Shown: positions 7,209-16,512, numbered from the stretch's first letter. The stretch is DNA of 64,000 nt from Planococcus sp. MER TA 32b (GCA_023715185.1 JAMCAN010000001.1:186001-250000), one strand, 5' to 3'. Program-made: numbers and translations. Notes: a model not told the origin generated them from the sequence alone.

Positions 7209-9011
7209 TCACTGCTCCACCAGACTCCTCGACGACAGCCGTATAAACTCCTCCACATCCTTCAGGCAAAGAGCCATCCCTTTTTCCCAGAAACTCTCCT
7301 GCGTGATATCTTCGCCCAGGTGCTTCATTGCCAAATCTTCTACAGTCATACTTCCGGTGTCGCGCAAAAGTGCAAGATAATTCTCCTCAAACCCCTCGCC
7401 TTGTTCTTTGGCTTTTGCATAAATACTGACGGCAAACAGATAGCCGAATGTATAAGGGAAATTGTAGAAAGGAGAAGAAGTGATATAAAAATGTGGCGTC
7501 GAAATCCAGGAATGGACCGACACATGGCTCATGGAACCGGCATAAGCCTCGGTATAGGCGACTTCCATCATCTCATTCAGCCGGTCAGCTGATACCATGC
7601 CTTTTTCACGCGCTTCATAGAGCCGTTCTTCAAACAGGAAGCGGGAATGGAGATTCATGAAATTCATGACACTGCGCTTTATTTTTTCATCCAGCAGCAT
7701 CAGTTTTTCTTCCGAATCGTCCGTTTGCTCAATCGCCGCATCGAGCACAATCATTTCAGCAAATGTTGACGCGGTTTCTGCTGTACTCATGCTGTAGCGG
7801 CGGTTCAGCGGAGCCACATCTTTCAATGCGTGATTATGGAAAGCGTGGCCCAGTTCATGGGCAAGCGTCAGAAGCGTGGTCATCGAGCCGTCAAAAGTCA
7901 GAAATACACGGGATTCACCCGACAGCGGGAAGCCTGCGCAAAAAGCATTGGCCGATTTTCCAGGGCGATCAGCTGCTTCGACCCAGCCGTTTTCAAATGC
8001 AGTGCGGGTGAAGTCCGCCAGCTCCGGTCCGAATTTCTGGAATTGCTGGAGGATGAATTCGGCGCCTTGCCGGTAATCGAGGGAGATGTCTTTTTCTGCG
8101 AAAGGCGCCCAAAAATCATAGGAAGGCATTTGATCGTTCCCGGCTGATTGCGCTTTATGGTCCAGATAATCGACAAACGCAGGCTTATGCCGTTCGACAA
8201 CCCGCCACATAGATTGCAGCGTCTTTTCGCTCATCCGGTTATCTTTGAGCGGCTGCTCCAAACTGCTCGAAGCTCCGCGCTTCCGGTCGACCTGTAAGCG
8301 GAACCCGGTAATGTGATTGAGAATCCGCCCCATCGTTTCCTGTTGCCCCGTCCACAAATTTTCCAAAGCAATAAAAGCGTTTTTCCTGACCGCAGGATCT
8401 GGATGCGACCGTAAATTCACTGCCTGTCCGACGGAAAACATCTTTTCGGCGCCATCCATCTCGACGATGACGCGCAAATTATTGAGGATGGAGCGGTATA
8501 GATCGTTCCAGGCATGGTAGCCGTCGACCATCAAATCGGAAATTAAAGCTTCTTCTTTATTCGACAGAGCGGCATCCGCATCCGTCCGCCATTCATTTAA
8601 TATAAATCGGTAGTCCTTCAAGCTGTCGGTTTGCAGCAATAAATTCCAGGTTGCCGAATCCAGTTCAGAAAGCTGATGCTGAAGTTTTTTAACCAGTGAA
8701 CTGAAGTCGGCCTTCACTGAAGAAACGCTTCCTTGCAGGGAGATGCCTGTTTGATTTGCCGGATTTTCAGCAAGCAGGCAAGTAATGAACGAGCTCATCT
8801 GGGACAGTGCATTCTGGATGCAGCCGATGTCCCGGAGAATGACGGCGACCGGTTCTTCATTGTTTTGAGCATCGGACAAATCCAGCGTCTCGACTCGTTC
8901 CAGGCATTCTGCGATACCCACTTTCGTTTGCGCGATCAATTCAGTCAGTTCACCTGACCCCTTCAATAGAGAATCCAACTCCCACGTATCCGTAACCCCA
9001 TTACCCTTCAT
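7209..9011 (-). CDS. pepF: Oligoendopeptidase F, M3 family
   Basis: 600 residues. The start is the ATG at 9011, which has AAAGGGGG 7 bases upstream; an ATG eight codons earlier has no site. The M3 zinc site TLAHELGHAFHN lies at about residue 384, and the downstream STAETASTFAEMI supplies the third ligand. The length and the order of the N-terminal helical region and catalytic domain match PepF, a cytoplasmic oligopeptidase. A second full-length paralogue lies at 36015-37811 on the other strand; the two are similar in length and motifs but clearly diverged. Confidence 0.9.
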   Translation of the reverse strand: MKGNGVTDTWELDSLLKGSGELTELIAQTKVGIAECLERVETLDLSDAQNNEEPVAVILRDIGCIQNALSQMSSFITCLLAENPANQTGISLQGSVSSVKADFSSLVKKLQHQLSELDSATWNLLLQTDSLKDYRFILNEWRTDADAALSNKEEALISDLMVDGYHAWNDLYRSILNNLRVIVEMDGAEKMFSVGQAVNLRSHPDPAVRKNAFIALENLWTGQQETMGRILNHITGFRLQVDRKRGASSSLEQPLKDNRMSEKTLQSMWRVVERHKPAFVDYLDHKAQSAGNDQMPSYDFWAPFAEKDISLDYRQGAEFILQQFQKFGPELADFTRTAFENGWVEAADRPGKSANAFCAGFPLSGESRVFLTFDGSMTTLLTLAHELGHAFHNHALKDVAPLNRRYSMSTAETASTFAEMIVLDAAIEQTDDSEEKLMLLDEKIKRSVMNFMNLHSRFLFEERLYEAREKGMVSADRLNEMMEVAYTEAYAGSMSHVSVHSWISTPHFYITSSPFYNFPYTFGYLFAVSIYAKAKEQGEGFEENYLALLRDTGSMTVEDLAMKHLGEDITQESFWEKGMALCLKDVEEFIRLSSRSLVEQ

Positions 9012-9153
9012 CCGGAATCCCCCTTTTATATACAAAATAAAACATATGTTCCCATTAAGTTTACATGAAGACGGTTGGGAAGTCGAAGGGAATTTATATG
9101 GAATTGTATTTATGGAAATAAAATTTTTAGTGAAATCAGCTGGTCACAGCGTT

Positions 9154-9226
9154 ACCGCAAATAAATTCTGCTCAGCGCAAACAAATTCAATTCTGCGCAA
9201 ATAAATCCCGCTCACCGCAAATAAAA
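9154..9226 (+). repeat. Periodic array I: 4 units, exact 20-bp period
   Basis: Cores of the form CCGCAAATAAAT or GCGCAAATAAAT have their central G at 9157, 9177, 9197 and 9217. The linkers are C/T rich (tctgctca, tcccgctca). It lies between the pepF start and the epimerase terminator and has no nearby palindromic element. Confidence 0.8.
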
Positions 9227-9262
9227 AAATCCCAAGGAAAAGCACAACTTTTCCTTGGGATC
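9223..9262 (-). terminator. Strong terminator of the GntR operon
   Basis: ATCCCAAGGAAAAG and its exact complement enclose a 5-base loop; on the minus strand a T run follows the stem, right after the epimerase stop. Confidence 0.9.
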
Positions 9263-9263
9263 C

Positions 9264-10229
9264 TTATTCATTCGGCCAATCCTTCGCAATATAACGCTCG
9301 AACACTTGTCGCGACGTGTATGTAGGCGTGAAACCGAAGTCCTGCTTCAGCCGCGTATTATCCAATACCGGCCTATAGCGCAGGAAATTGATCTGCTCTT
9401 CGCCGTATTGCGTCATGTTCAAGCGTTTCAGCACAAATAATCCGTTTTTGACGACGACTGCCGGCAAACGCATCACTTTTTTCCCGAGCAGACGCCCGAG
9501 ATCGGTGATCGTCACGGCACCGTCGCCGGCCACATTAAACTCGCCGGTAACATCATTCGAAATTGCCTGGATCAGACAGGCGACGACGTCCTGGTCCCAG
9601 ATGAAAACAAATGGGCTTTCCGATCCGCGGATGCCGAGGACAACCGGTTTTTCGAACAGGGCTGTGATTTGATTGTTCACATTCTGCCCGAGAATCGTGC
9701 CAATGCGGAAAATGATTTGTTCGAGTTCGGGATGTTCAACGCGATACTCCGCCATCATTTCCTCCACAAGCCGCTTATGATGCGAGTAGGCGAATTCCTC
9801 GTTGCCCCGAAGCGGATCCGTTTCCGTCAGCCACTCGGGATTGTCGGCGTGATAGCCGTAAGCCGCACCGCTTGAAGTCATGATAATCCGTTTGACGCGG
9901 GCTTTCACGCAGGCATCCAAAACGTTTTTAGTACCCAATACATCCACAGAATATTCGAATTCGCGGTTGCTCTTCTTGCCGGGCGTCACGATGGTCGCGA
10001 GGTGAACGACAGTATCGATTTGCTGGCTTTTCACAAATTCCGCCAATCCGGAATCGCGGACATCCATCTTGTGATAATCCGTGTGCGCGCCAGTTTTATA
10101 ATGTGGCGTATCCCGGATATCCGTCGCGACGATGTGCCACGATTTTCCTTCTGCCGAAATTTCTTTCTCCAATTTCTGTACAAGCTGGCTGCCGATATAG
10201 CCGGCAGCTCCTGTGATCAAGATTTTCAT
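9264..10229 (-). CDS. NAD-dependent epimerase/dehydratase (extended SDR)
   Basis: 321 residues from the ATG at 10229, which overlaps the symporter stop by 4 bases. The Rossmann motif ITGAAGYIG is at residues 4-12 and the catalytic YSHHK (YxxxK) at about 155. It is an atypical extended SDR whose substrate need not be a nucleotide sugar. As last gene of a five-gene unit with a TPP enzyme, an Fe-dependent alcohol dehydrogenase and a BASS-type symporter, it probably oxidises or epimerises an intermediate of that pathway. The specific reaction is unknown. Confidence 0.8.
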   Translation of the reverse strand: MKILITGAAGYIGSQLVQKLEKEISAEGKSWHIVATDIRDTPHYKTGAHTDYHKMDVRDSGLAEFVKSQQIDTVVHLATIVTPGKKSNREFEYSVDVLGTKNVLDACVKARVKRIIMTSSGAAYGYHADNPEWLTETDPLRGNEEFAYSHHKRLVEEMMAEYRVEHPELEQIIFRIGTILGQNVNNQITALFEKPVVLGIRGSESPFVFIWDQDVVACLIQAISNDVTGEFNVAGDGAVTITDLGRLLGKKVMRLPAVVVKNGLFVLKRLNMTQYGEEQINFLRYRPVLDNTRLKQDFGFTPTYTSRQVFERYIAKDWPNE

Positions 10230-11143
10230 ACCGTTACACTCTCCACTTTCGGTGCTGGCCGTTTCGACCAGAAGATTGCGAGCGTCAAACCTGACACAAT
10301 ATGCCAGACTGACCACCAGGCTGCGACGATGGCCATACCGCCAAGGCCGTCAAAGAAATTAAATACGAGAATTAAAGCCAGACCAGAATTTTGAATGCCG
10401 ATTTCAATAGCAATCGCCCGCCGGTCCTGTTCGGGCAATTTGAATGCGCGGGCGGAAAAATAGCCGGTTAGAATGGCGATCAAATTATGAAGGAATACGG
10501 CGACAACGACCATGCCGACAAATTCCAGGAAGTAATTGAAGTTCGCTGCGAGCGCACCCGCCACAAACAATAAGAAGAACACGATTGAAAAACGCTTCAT
10601 GATGAGGCTGGCTTTAGACGACCAGCGGGGCGCTTTATAGTTCACATACATGCCCAGTGCCAGCGGAATGCCAAGCAGAATCACGATTGTCTGGATCAGG
10701 TCGACCGGCTGGATCATGAAGGACCGCAGAATTTCGCGGGTCGGTCCGTATAATGAACCCCACAGCATCGTGTTCAAAGGCGTCATGATCAGAGAGAAGG
10801 CGGTTGATACCGCGGACATGCTGATGGACAGCGGCGTATTGCCTTTTGCGAGATGCGTCAGGAAATTCGACAGGTTTCCGCCGGGAGCCGCCGCGACCAA
10901 GAACATCCCGAGCGCAATGCTCGGCTGCGGCTGCAGTATCAGCACAAGCAGAAATGTCAGCGCCGGCATGATGACAAACTGTGCGCTCAGCCCGATGATG
11001 AAGGGCTTAGGTGAGCGCAGCGTCCGTTTAAAATCGGCGGGTTTCAAATCGAGTGCCACACCGAACATGATGAAACCGATTAAAATATTCATCAACAGCA
11101 AAGTCGTCGGATTGAAATTGAGTTGAATATCATCGATGCCCAT
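10226..11143 (-). CDS. Bile acid:sodium symporter family (BASS) transporter
   Basis: 305 residues, ATG behind AAGGGGAA, 3 bases after the TPP-enzyme stop. About nine hydrophobic segments and the family pattern AAAPGGNLSNFLTHLAKGN (residues about 84-102) identify SBF/BASS, sodium-coupled carriers of organic anions that in bacteria and plants include 2-keto acids and pantoate. Its position inside a catabolic operon suggests it imports the substrate of the TPP enzyme or dehydrogenase, probably a small carboxylate (inference). Confidence 0.85.
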   Translation of the reverse strand: MGIDDIQLNFNPTTLLLMNILIGFIMFGVALDLKPADFKRTLRSPKPFIIGLSAQFVIMPALTFLLVLILQPQPSIALGMFLVAAAPGGNLSNFLTHLAKGNTPLSISMSAVSTAFSLIMTPLNTMLWGSLYGPTREILRSFMIQPVDLIQTIVILLGIPLALGMYVNYKAPRWSSKASLIMKRFSIVFFLLFVAGALAANFNYFLEFVGMVVVAVFLHNLIAILTGYFSARAFKLPEQDRRAIAIEIGIQNSGLALILVFNFFDGLGGMAIVAAWWSVWHIVSGLTLAIFWSKRPAPKVESVTV

Positions 11144-11146
11144 GGT

Positions 11147-12895
11147 TTATTTCCCCTTAGGTTCGGCATGTAAGTCTTTGAAATATTTCAGGCCAGGCGC
11201 CCACATATGCTGGACAGGGTTGACGTCGCAATGGATCACCGCGCATTTGCCGGTTGCATAAGCTTGTTCAAGCGCAAACTGCAGATCGTTCGGATCGCTG
11301 ACGCGTGCACCATAAGCACCCATGCTCTGTGCAAGCTTATCGAATTCGATTTCGCCAAGATCCGATTTGATGCTTTCTTCCGCGCTGAGTGATTTTTTGA
11401 TAAGAGTTTTCACCGGTTTTAAGGCGAAATGCTGATTCATCTTCACCATGCCCCATTGCTTGTCGCAGAAGACGATGTAAATCACTTGCAGGTTATTGCG
11501 CACAGCCGTCTCGATTTCCTGCGGATGGAAGCCCATCGCGCCGTCGCCGATCATGCAGACGACCGGTTTTCCTGGGTTTGCAACCGCCACACCGAGTGCC
11601 TGCGCCGTTCCAGCGCCGAGCATGCCGAATTTGAATGTCGAAAAGACGGAACCGGGTTTCTCGATCTGCGTATAGAAGTTTGCCCAAATGACAGTGTTGC
11701 CGCCGTCAAAGACAAGAGGCGTATCTTTCGGAAATACTTTTTGGACGGTGGTCGGAATGATTGCGGAATTCATCGGCACCGAGGTATCCGATAATTTTTC
11801 ATCCAGCTTTTTCCGGTCTTTTTCGCGTTCCTGGTTGAATCGCTCGACATATTTACTCATTGCAGCAGGGTTCAATTGGTTCCGTTTCGCCAAAAGTTTA
11901 TCGTGGAGCTTCTTCAAAAAGCTGTGGATATCGCCGTGGATGGCCAGTTCGACTGGCTTGTTGCCGCCGAGAATCCCTGGATCCAGGTCAACTTGAATCA
12001 CTTTTTGGTCTTTATTCCAGTAAGGCGCCTTGCCCCACCAATCCGTTTCGCCGACACGGGAACCAAGTACCAGCACCAGATCGGCTTCATTGCGGAGATT
12101 ATTATTCGTTTCGATATGGAACATCGGAATGGTATGCGGGCTGCTTTCAGGGATGGCACCGCGTCCCGCCCAGCTTGTCGTCACAAGCGTATTGAGCAAT
12201 TTGGCCACTTTTTCGAGCGGCTCCGATGCTTGCGCATGGATGACGCCGTATCCCGCATGAATAATTGGGAACTTGGCTTTCAACAGCATGTCCACAGTCT
12301 GGTCGATTTGCGCATCGGAAGGTTCCGGCTGGCTCATCGAACGGTATTGGTGCGGCTGCCAGAAAGACGGCTCATCTTTGAATTTGCCGTTGATGATGTT
12401 TTCCGGGATATCCAGATGCACCACACCCGGACGGCCTTCATAGCATTTACGAAGCGCCCGCCGCATCATTTCCGGAATCCGGTCAAAAGAAGGGACGGCT
12501 TCGCTCCATTTCGCAAGCTGTGAAATCACGCCTGACTGATTGAAACATTGATAGGTTCCGCCGCGGTCCGGATACATGATGCCGCTACGGCGTGAACTCG
12601 TGATGACAAGGACGCGATTGCCTTCCGCTTCTTCAACAACAAGACCCGGCAGGATATTCGCCACACCCGGCCCGTTGCTCGCCATGCAGACGCCGAGTTT
12701 TCCGGTAGCGCGGGCATAAGCACCCGCCATATGTGCAGCACTCGTTTCGTGTCGCGGTGTAACAAGTTCGATGCCATGTGGTTCCAGCTTGGAATAGAAG
12801 CCGAAATACGTGCCATCGATAATACCGAATACATTTTGAACCCCTTCAATTTGCAGCATTCTTGCCAATACTTCTCCGCCTGTAATTTCTCCCAT
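11147..12895 (-). CDS. Thiamine-pyrophosphate enzyme, acetolactate-synthase-like
   Basis: 582 residues, ATG with GGGGGAA upstream, 3 bases after the dehydrogenase stop. Three-domain POX/ALS architecture: an N-terminal pyrimidine domain with the catalytic Glu in TPRHETSAAHMAGAYA (about residue 50), a central FAD/NAD-like domain, and a C-terminal TPP motif starting GDGAMGF (about 455). The usual NN at the end of the TPP motif is replaced by CDKQWG, a feature of divergent decarboxylase/lyase subfamilies rather than true IlvB. No IlvN regulatory subunit is adjacent, arguing against branched-chain biosynthesis. Probably a 2-keto-acid decarboxylase or carboligase of unknown substrate. Confidence 0.8.
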   Translation of the reverse strand: MGEITGGEVLARMLQIEGVQNVFGIIDGTYFGFYSKLEPHGIELVTPRHETSAAHMAGAYARATGKLGVCMASNGPGVANILPGLVVEEAEGNRVLVITSSRRSGIMYPDRGGTYQCFNQSGVISQLAKWSEAVPSFDRIPEMMRRALRKCYEGRPGVVHLDIPENIINGKFKDEPSFWQPHQYRSMSQPEPSDAQIDQTVDMLLKAKFPIIHAGYGVIHAQASEPLEKVAKLLNTLVTTSWAGRGAIPESSPHTIPMFHIETNNNLRNEADLVLVLGSRVGETDWWGKAPYWNKDQKVIQVDLDPGILGGNKPVELAIHGDIHSFLKKLHDKLLAKRNQLNPAAMSKYVERFNQEREKDRKKLDEKLSDTSVPMNSAIIPTTVQKVFPKDTPLVFDGGNTVIWANFYTQIEKPGSVFSTFKFGMLGAGTAQALGVAVANPGKPVVCMIGDGAMGFHPQEIETAVRNNLQVIYIVFCDKQWGMVKMNQHFALKPVKTLIKKSLSAEESIKSDLGEIEFDKLAQSMGAYGARVSDPNDLQFALEQAYATGKCAVIHCDVNPVQHMWAPGLKYFKDLHAEPKGK

Positions 12896-12898
12896 TTT

Positions 12899-14032
12899 TC
12901 ATTCCCCCATTAAGTCAGTCACTAGATTTTGATAAATGTCAGTGATGTCTTCCCGTGTTGGCAGCTTGCGGTTTGTAACAATTCCATTGCCGGCCATAGC
13001 ATCTTCCGCCAGGAGCGGAATGGAAGCTTTAAGCTCATCCAAATTCAGCTGCTTCTTAACTTCTTTTTTTAATCCGAATAAAACATTCAGCTCTTCAATA
13101 AATTCGAGAACACTCTCCACGCCGAGCGCTTCCGCGATTGCGGCATAGCGGACATGCGCCGCATCTTGCCCAAACGAAATGACGTAGGGATGCATCAGCG
13201 CGACACTCAAACCGTGCGGCAGTGAAAAGCGTGTGCCAAGCGGACGCGCCGTCGCGTGTGCCAGATTGGTGGAACTGTTGGAAAAGGCGAGACCCGCAAA
13301 CATGCTTCCCCTAAGCATGTTGTCGCGCGCCTGTAAATTCTGCGGTTCGTGATACGCAGTACGGATGGATTTTCCGATCGAGCGGATGGCTTCGAGTGCA
13401 AAAACATCGCTGATGGGTGATGCAAGAGTGGAGACATATGCTTCAATGGCATGTGCCAGCGCATCGAGCCCGGTTTCAGCCGTGATTTTGGGTGTCATGC
13501 TCAACGTCAATTCCGGATCCAGAAGAACGATATCCGGAATCAAAGCCGGATGCCCCGGATTCAGTTTCCGCTTTAGCCTGGTGTCCGTAATGACGGTCAC
13601 TTTTGTGACTTCGCTGCCGGTCCCCGCTGTTGTCGGCACCGCAATCAACGGAATCTTCCCGAGATGGCTTTGTTGGACGATATCACCTAACGTCAGAGTT
13701 TGGTTTGCAGCCAGTACGGATAAGGCTTTCGCCAGATCCAGCGCCGTGCCGCCACCGATTGCGAGAATACCTTGAGCTTTCGACTGCTTAAATTTCTCCA
13801 ACGCCCCATCCAGATGATCGGTCGTCGGTTCACTTTGGAAATCAGTGTAAAAGTGGAGCGATATCCCTTTTGAAGCGAGTTGCTCAAACTGTTTTTCCAG
13901 AACTTTTTTGGTTCGGTCGCTGAGCAAAACGAAAAGGGAAGTGGCCTGAATAACTTCAATTGCTTCATCCAGATTATTGATGCTGCCTGCGCCGTGGATG
14001 ATGCGCGGTGAAAAGTAATTCGTTGAAACCAC
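12899..14032 (-). CDS. Iron-containing alcohol dehydrogenase (group III)
   Basis: 377 residues, GTG start 4 bases after the GntR stop. NAD-binding AIGGGTALDLAKA is at about residue 95; PTTAGTGSEVT follows at about 137. Metal ligands appear in DALAHAIEAY (about 192) and in the NLAHATARPLG...LPHGLSVAL stretch. Fe-ADHs of this type reduce aldehydes or oxidise alcohols/hydroxyacids. With the TPP enzyme next to it, the likely pair is decarboxylation to an aldehyde and reduction, or the reverse direction feeding a keto acid (inference). Confidence 0.85.
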   Translation of the reverse strand: MVSTNYFSPRIIHGAGSINNLDEAIEVIQATSLFVLLSDRTKKVLEKQFEQLASKGISLHFYTDFQSEPTTDHLDGALEKFKQSKAQGILAIGGGTALDLAKALSVLAANQTLTLGDIVQQSHLGKIPLIAVPTTAGTGSEVTKVTVITDTRLKRKLNPGHPALIPDIVLLDPELTLSMTPKITAETGLDALAHAIEAYVSTLASPISDVFALEAIRSIGKSIRTAYHEPQNLQARDNMLRGSMFAGLAFSNSSTNLAHATARPLGTRFSLPHGLSVALMHPYVISFGQDAAHVRYAAIAEALGVESVLEFIEELNVLFGLKKEVKKQLNLDELKASIPLLAEDAMAGNGIVTNRKLPTREDITDIYQNLVTDLMGE

Positions 14033-14036
14033 CCGA

Positions 14037-14759
14037 TCACCGTCCTTGCCTTGTCATCTTGAGCCGGAATACATACATTTCGGGTTTTACGACGCTTGTG
14101 TAATACTCAATCGGCTGCCCGGATGGGTCCTTGATCAGGCGGTCAACGAAAAGGCCGTTGACGCCAGCAGCCAGTGCCAACTGATCGGCGTCATCATTTT
14201 GTAAGGGCTTACATGTTATTGCCTGCTCGGCTTCGTGCATCGTGACGTTCAAGTCGTTTTCCAGAACGTCGTAAATGGTGATGTTATGTAAGTCGTATTT
14301 TTCGAGCGCGGCGCCCAGTTCCGGGTCGTAATAATGGCTTTCAATCGCAATCGGCTCACCGTCAGCTGTGCGCAGTCTTTTGATCAGGTGCAGCCGGTCT
14401 TTCTTCATATAAGAAGCAACCAGCTCCGGCGGGTCCACAACGCCGCTGAAAAGGAGCTTCGAACCGGGCTTCATGCCCATCCCTTTTACGGTATCCGTCA
14501 AACTGTGGATTGCGTGCAGCCATTCATGCACTTGTTTATTGCGTTTGATGAACGTGCCCTTGCCGTGGATCTTCTCCAATATCCCGTCATTCACTAAATG
14601 GTTAATGGCTTCCCGGATCGTCGTCCGGCTGACGGCGAAGCGTTCCATCAACTCCCGTTCGCTCGGCACCTTTTCCTGATACGTCCCGTCTGCAATTTCC
14701 TGCTTCAGCAAATCCCGTATCTGAAAATGGTAGGGAACCGGGCTGTCTGTATCGAACAT
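14037..14759 (-). CDS. GntR-family regulator (HutC subfamily)
   Basis: 240 residues from the ATG at 14759, chosen for AAGGGGG 6 bases upstream; an ATG seven codons earlier lacks a site. N-terminal winged helix (VPSERELMERFAVSRTTIREA, about 37-57) and a C-terminal UTRA ligand-binding domain (about 85-235) define the HutC group. It is the first gene of the five-gene minus-strand operon, and a TACCA-GT-TGGTA dyad lies just upstream, so it probably represses its own operon until the substrate binds. Confidence 0.85.
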   Translation of the reverse strand: MFDTDSPVPYHFQIRDLLKQEIADGTYQEKVPSERELMERFAVSRTTIREAINHLVNDGILEKIHGKGTFIKRNKQVHEWLHAIHSLTDTVKGMGMKPGSKLLFSGVVDPPELVASYMKKDRLHLIKRLRTADGEPIAIESHYYDPELGAALEKYDLHNITIYDVLENDLNVTMHEAEQAITCKPLQNDDADQLALAAGVNGLFVDRLIKDPSGQPIEYYTSVVKPEMYVFRLKMTRQGR

Positions 14760-14782
14760 TAAAATCCCCCTTAAATTCATCG

Positions 14783-14817
14783 TGACGTCACTACCAGTTG
14801 GTATGATTTTTATTATA
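14783..14817 (-). promoter_or_regulatory. Putative GntR operator and -10 box of the operon
   Basis: On the minus strand a TATAAT -10 hexamer (14817-14812) is followed by TACCA-AC-TGGTA (14803-14792) and then by the perfect palindrome TGACGTCA (14790-14783). The first dyad sits at the expected transcription start, the usual place for a HutC-type repressor. No convincing -35 was found. Confidence 0.5.
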
Positions 14818-14889
14818 GAGATAGAGGCAAGGAATTGCTAGAGTAAATGTTAAATAATTCTAAAAATTCTGTGCGGGGAATATTAAAAT

Positions 14890-14914
14890 AAAAAAAGCCG
14901 CTGGATCAGCGGCC
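14890..14914 (-). terminator. Terminator after SMI1 gene
   Basis: GCCGCTG-atc-CAGCGGC followed on the minus strand by seven Ts; convergent in position to the GntR promoter. Confidence 0.85.
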
Positions 14915-14982
14915 AAATGTATCATTTAATCAATATTTATATTTATCCTCCAGATATGGGTGCTGACTGTGATTTTTAGGCT

Positions 14983-15813
14983 TCAGATGGACATCTGCTT
15001 TATTTTAGCTTCGATCTTTTGCGCATAATTCACGATGTCGCTATGCCATTTCCATTCTTTTTTCAGCGGTGCCAGCATTTCTTTGATTTGGCGCAGTTGA
15101 AGCGGTGTAAACTGTTCTGGTTGATTCAGCAGGATTTGCATCAAAGTACCTTCAGCTTCCATTACGATGGTTGAATTTTTATTATTTAATAGCTGTTCGG
15201 CTTGATTCAAAAACCAATCGATATCCGTTTCGACTTTTGTAAGGTGAAGAAGCGCGAGGCTGATCGGCAATACAATATTATCAGCAAAAGCTTGTTCAGC
15301 TTCCTCTTGGGTAAACTCGGTTTTATCGTCTTCGAACAAGGACATGTTGAGGTCGTCTGAACCTTCTTCCCGGTAGAGCCTGGAAACGAACTCTTCAAAA
15401 CTGGGGGCCAGGGTTATCTCGACGTCGCTGTCGCTTTCCAGGTAAACCACTCCCGGTTCCTGCGGATTTTGCCTGTAGTCCAGCCCAATCCAGGAATTGC
15501 CGTCACCATTCAGTAAAACCAGATCCTTCGGCAATCCCCATTCTTTGAGCAAGTAGGAAGTTACATAAACCCCTTGTTTGCCGTTTTTCCCGATTCCCCA
15601 TAAATAATCGATGTCAATTGAGCCTTCTTCAAAATCTGCGATGGGGAACTTGTTCAGGTACAGCGAACCGCCGTTTTGTTCCCGAAGCAGTTCAAGATAA
15701 CGTGCGGGGAAAGTGACGCTGAATTTTTGCGCCGCTTTATCGACCATCGCCGGAGTCAGAGTTACCAGTTCATATGGATCCATTACTTCAAAATTCCAAA
15801 ATCGTTCTGACAT
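14983..15813 (-). CDS. SMI1/KNR4-family protein
   Basis: 276 residues, ATG behind GAGGAGCG. The N-terminal 150 residues carry the SUKH-type pattern (FPARYLELLREQNGGSLYL, a central LLNGDGNSWIGLDYR and FEEFVSRLY). The C-terminal 120 residues are helical and unassigned. SMI1/SUKH proteins are often immunity proteins of contact-dependent or polymorphic toxins, but no toxin is adjacent here, so it may be an orphan immunity or a housekeeping member. Divergent from the tetR-like gene. Confidence 0.75.
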   Translation of the reverse strand: MSERFWNFEVMDPYELVTLTPAMVDKAAQKFSVTFPARYLELLREQNGGSLYLNKFPIADFEEGSIDIDYLWGIGKNGKQGVYVTSYLLKEWGLPKDLVLLNGDGNSWIGLDYRQNPQEPGVVYLESDSDVEITLAPSFEEFVSRLYREEGSDDLNMSLFEDDKTEFTQEEAEQAFADNIVLPISLALLHLTKVETDIDWFLNQAEQLLNNKNSTIVMEAEGTLMQILLNQPEQFTPLQLRQIKEMLAPLKKEWKWHSDIVNYAQKIEAKIKQMSI

Positions 15814-15900
15814 TTTTATCGCTCCTCGACGGGTTATTGGAAATCTTCATTTTAGTAAATAATACCACTAAGAGTGAAGAAGATATGCAGAAGTAAAAGT

Positions 15901-15939
15901 TTGAACTAATAAAACTAAAAGTGTATTATTAGTTTTTAA
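15901..15939 (+). promoter_or_regulatory. Promoter and operator of the TetR gene
   Basis: TTGAAC (15901-15906), a 17-base spacer and TATTAT (15924-15929) form the promoter. AATAAAACTA (15908-15917), 12 bases, then TAGTTTTTAA (15930-15939) form an inverted repeat covering it. The same 10-12-10 dyad precedes the MATE gene, so this is very probably the TetR operator. Confidence 0.7.
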
Positions 15940-15953
15940 GAGGGGGTTCAAAT

Positions 15954-16508
15954 GTGAAAAATAGAATCATACAAGGATTTATCGAAGAAACTCGCTTAAA
16001 CGGCATTAAATTTACAATGGACGATTTGGCGAAAAGACTTGGAATCAGTAAGCGGACCCTATACGAAAATTTTTCTTCCAAACTGGAGATATTGGAAACG
16101 ATTATAGATATGACTTTTTCAGCGCACGAAGAGGAGGCCCGGCTGATTCGGGAAGATAAGAGCCTCGCTTTAAAAGAAAAAATCCGGCAAGTCATTCTAA
16201 TCATCCCAAAGCACAACGAGTTTTATGATCTCCGTATCCTGGAGCAACTCAAAAGGTATTATCCGGAACAATGGGAACGCGTGGACCGGGAGCTGAATCG
16301 ATGGGTGGATCTGGAGGAATTGCTGAAGGAAGGCATGGAAGCCGGTCTCATCAAGGAACAGAACATGGATTTGTTGATGAAAATGATTTTGAACGTAATC
16401 AATATTACGCTGGATCAGAAATTTTTCAATGACCAGAGTATTTCGATGCAAGAAGGCGTGCAAGCAATGAGTGACGTCCTATTGTACGGGTTAATAAAAG
16501 AAAACTGA
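15954..16508 (+). CDS. TetR-family regulator
   Basis: 184 residues, GTG behind AGGGGG. N-terminal HTH (FTMDDLAKRLGISKRTLYENFSSK, written in two parts because of its length: about residues 20-43) and a helical C-terminal ligand domain. Own terminator downstream, then the MATE transporter. A matching dyad lies at its own promoter and at the MATE promoter, so it probably represses both until a toxic compound binds. Confidence 0.85.
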   Translation: MKNRIIQGFIEETRLNGIKFTMDDLAKRLGISKRTLYENFSSKLEILETIIDMTFSAHEEEARLIREDKSLALKEKIRQVILIIPKHNEFYDLRILEQLKRYYPEQWERVDRELNRWVDLEELLKEGMEAGLIKEQNMDLLMKMILNVINITLDQKFFNDQSISMQEGVQAMSDVLLYGLIKEN

Positions 16509-16512
16509 CATG

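Noticed and set aside
9264-10316. Longer N-terminus for the epimerase
   Set aside because: The extra 29 residues are translation of the overlapping symporter gene in another frame; the Rossmann motif should lie at the N-terminus.
11147-12895. Acetolactate synthase large subunit ilvB
   Set aside because: No ilvN or ilvC neighbours, divergent TPP motif end, and operon context with a GntR regulator and transporter.
14983-15813. Polymorphic toxin-immunity cassette around the SMI1 gene
   Set aside because: No toxin, secretion or Rhs-like gene is next to it; the neighbours are regulators and a MATE transporter.
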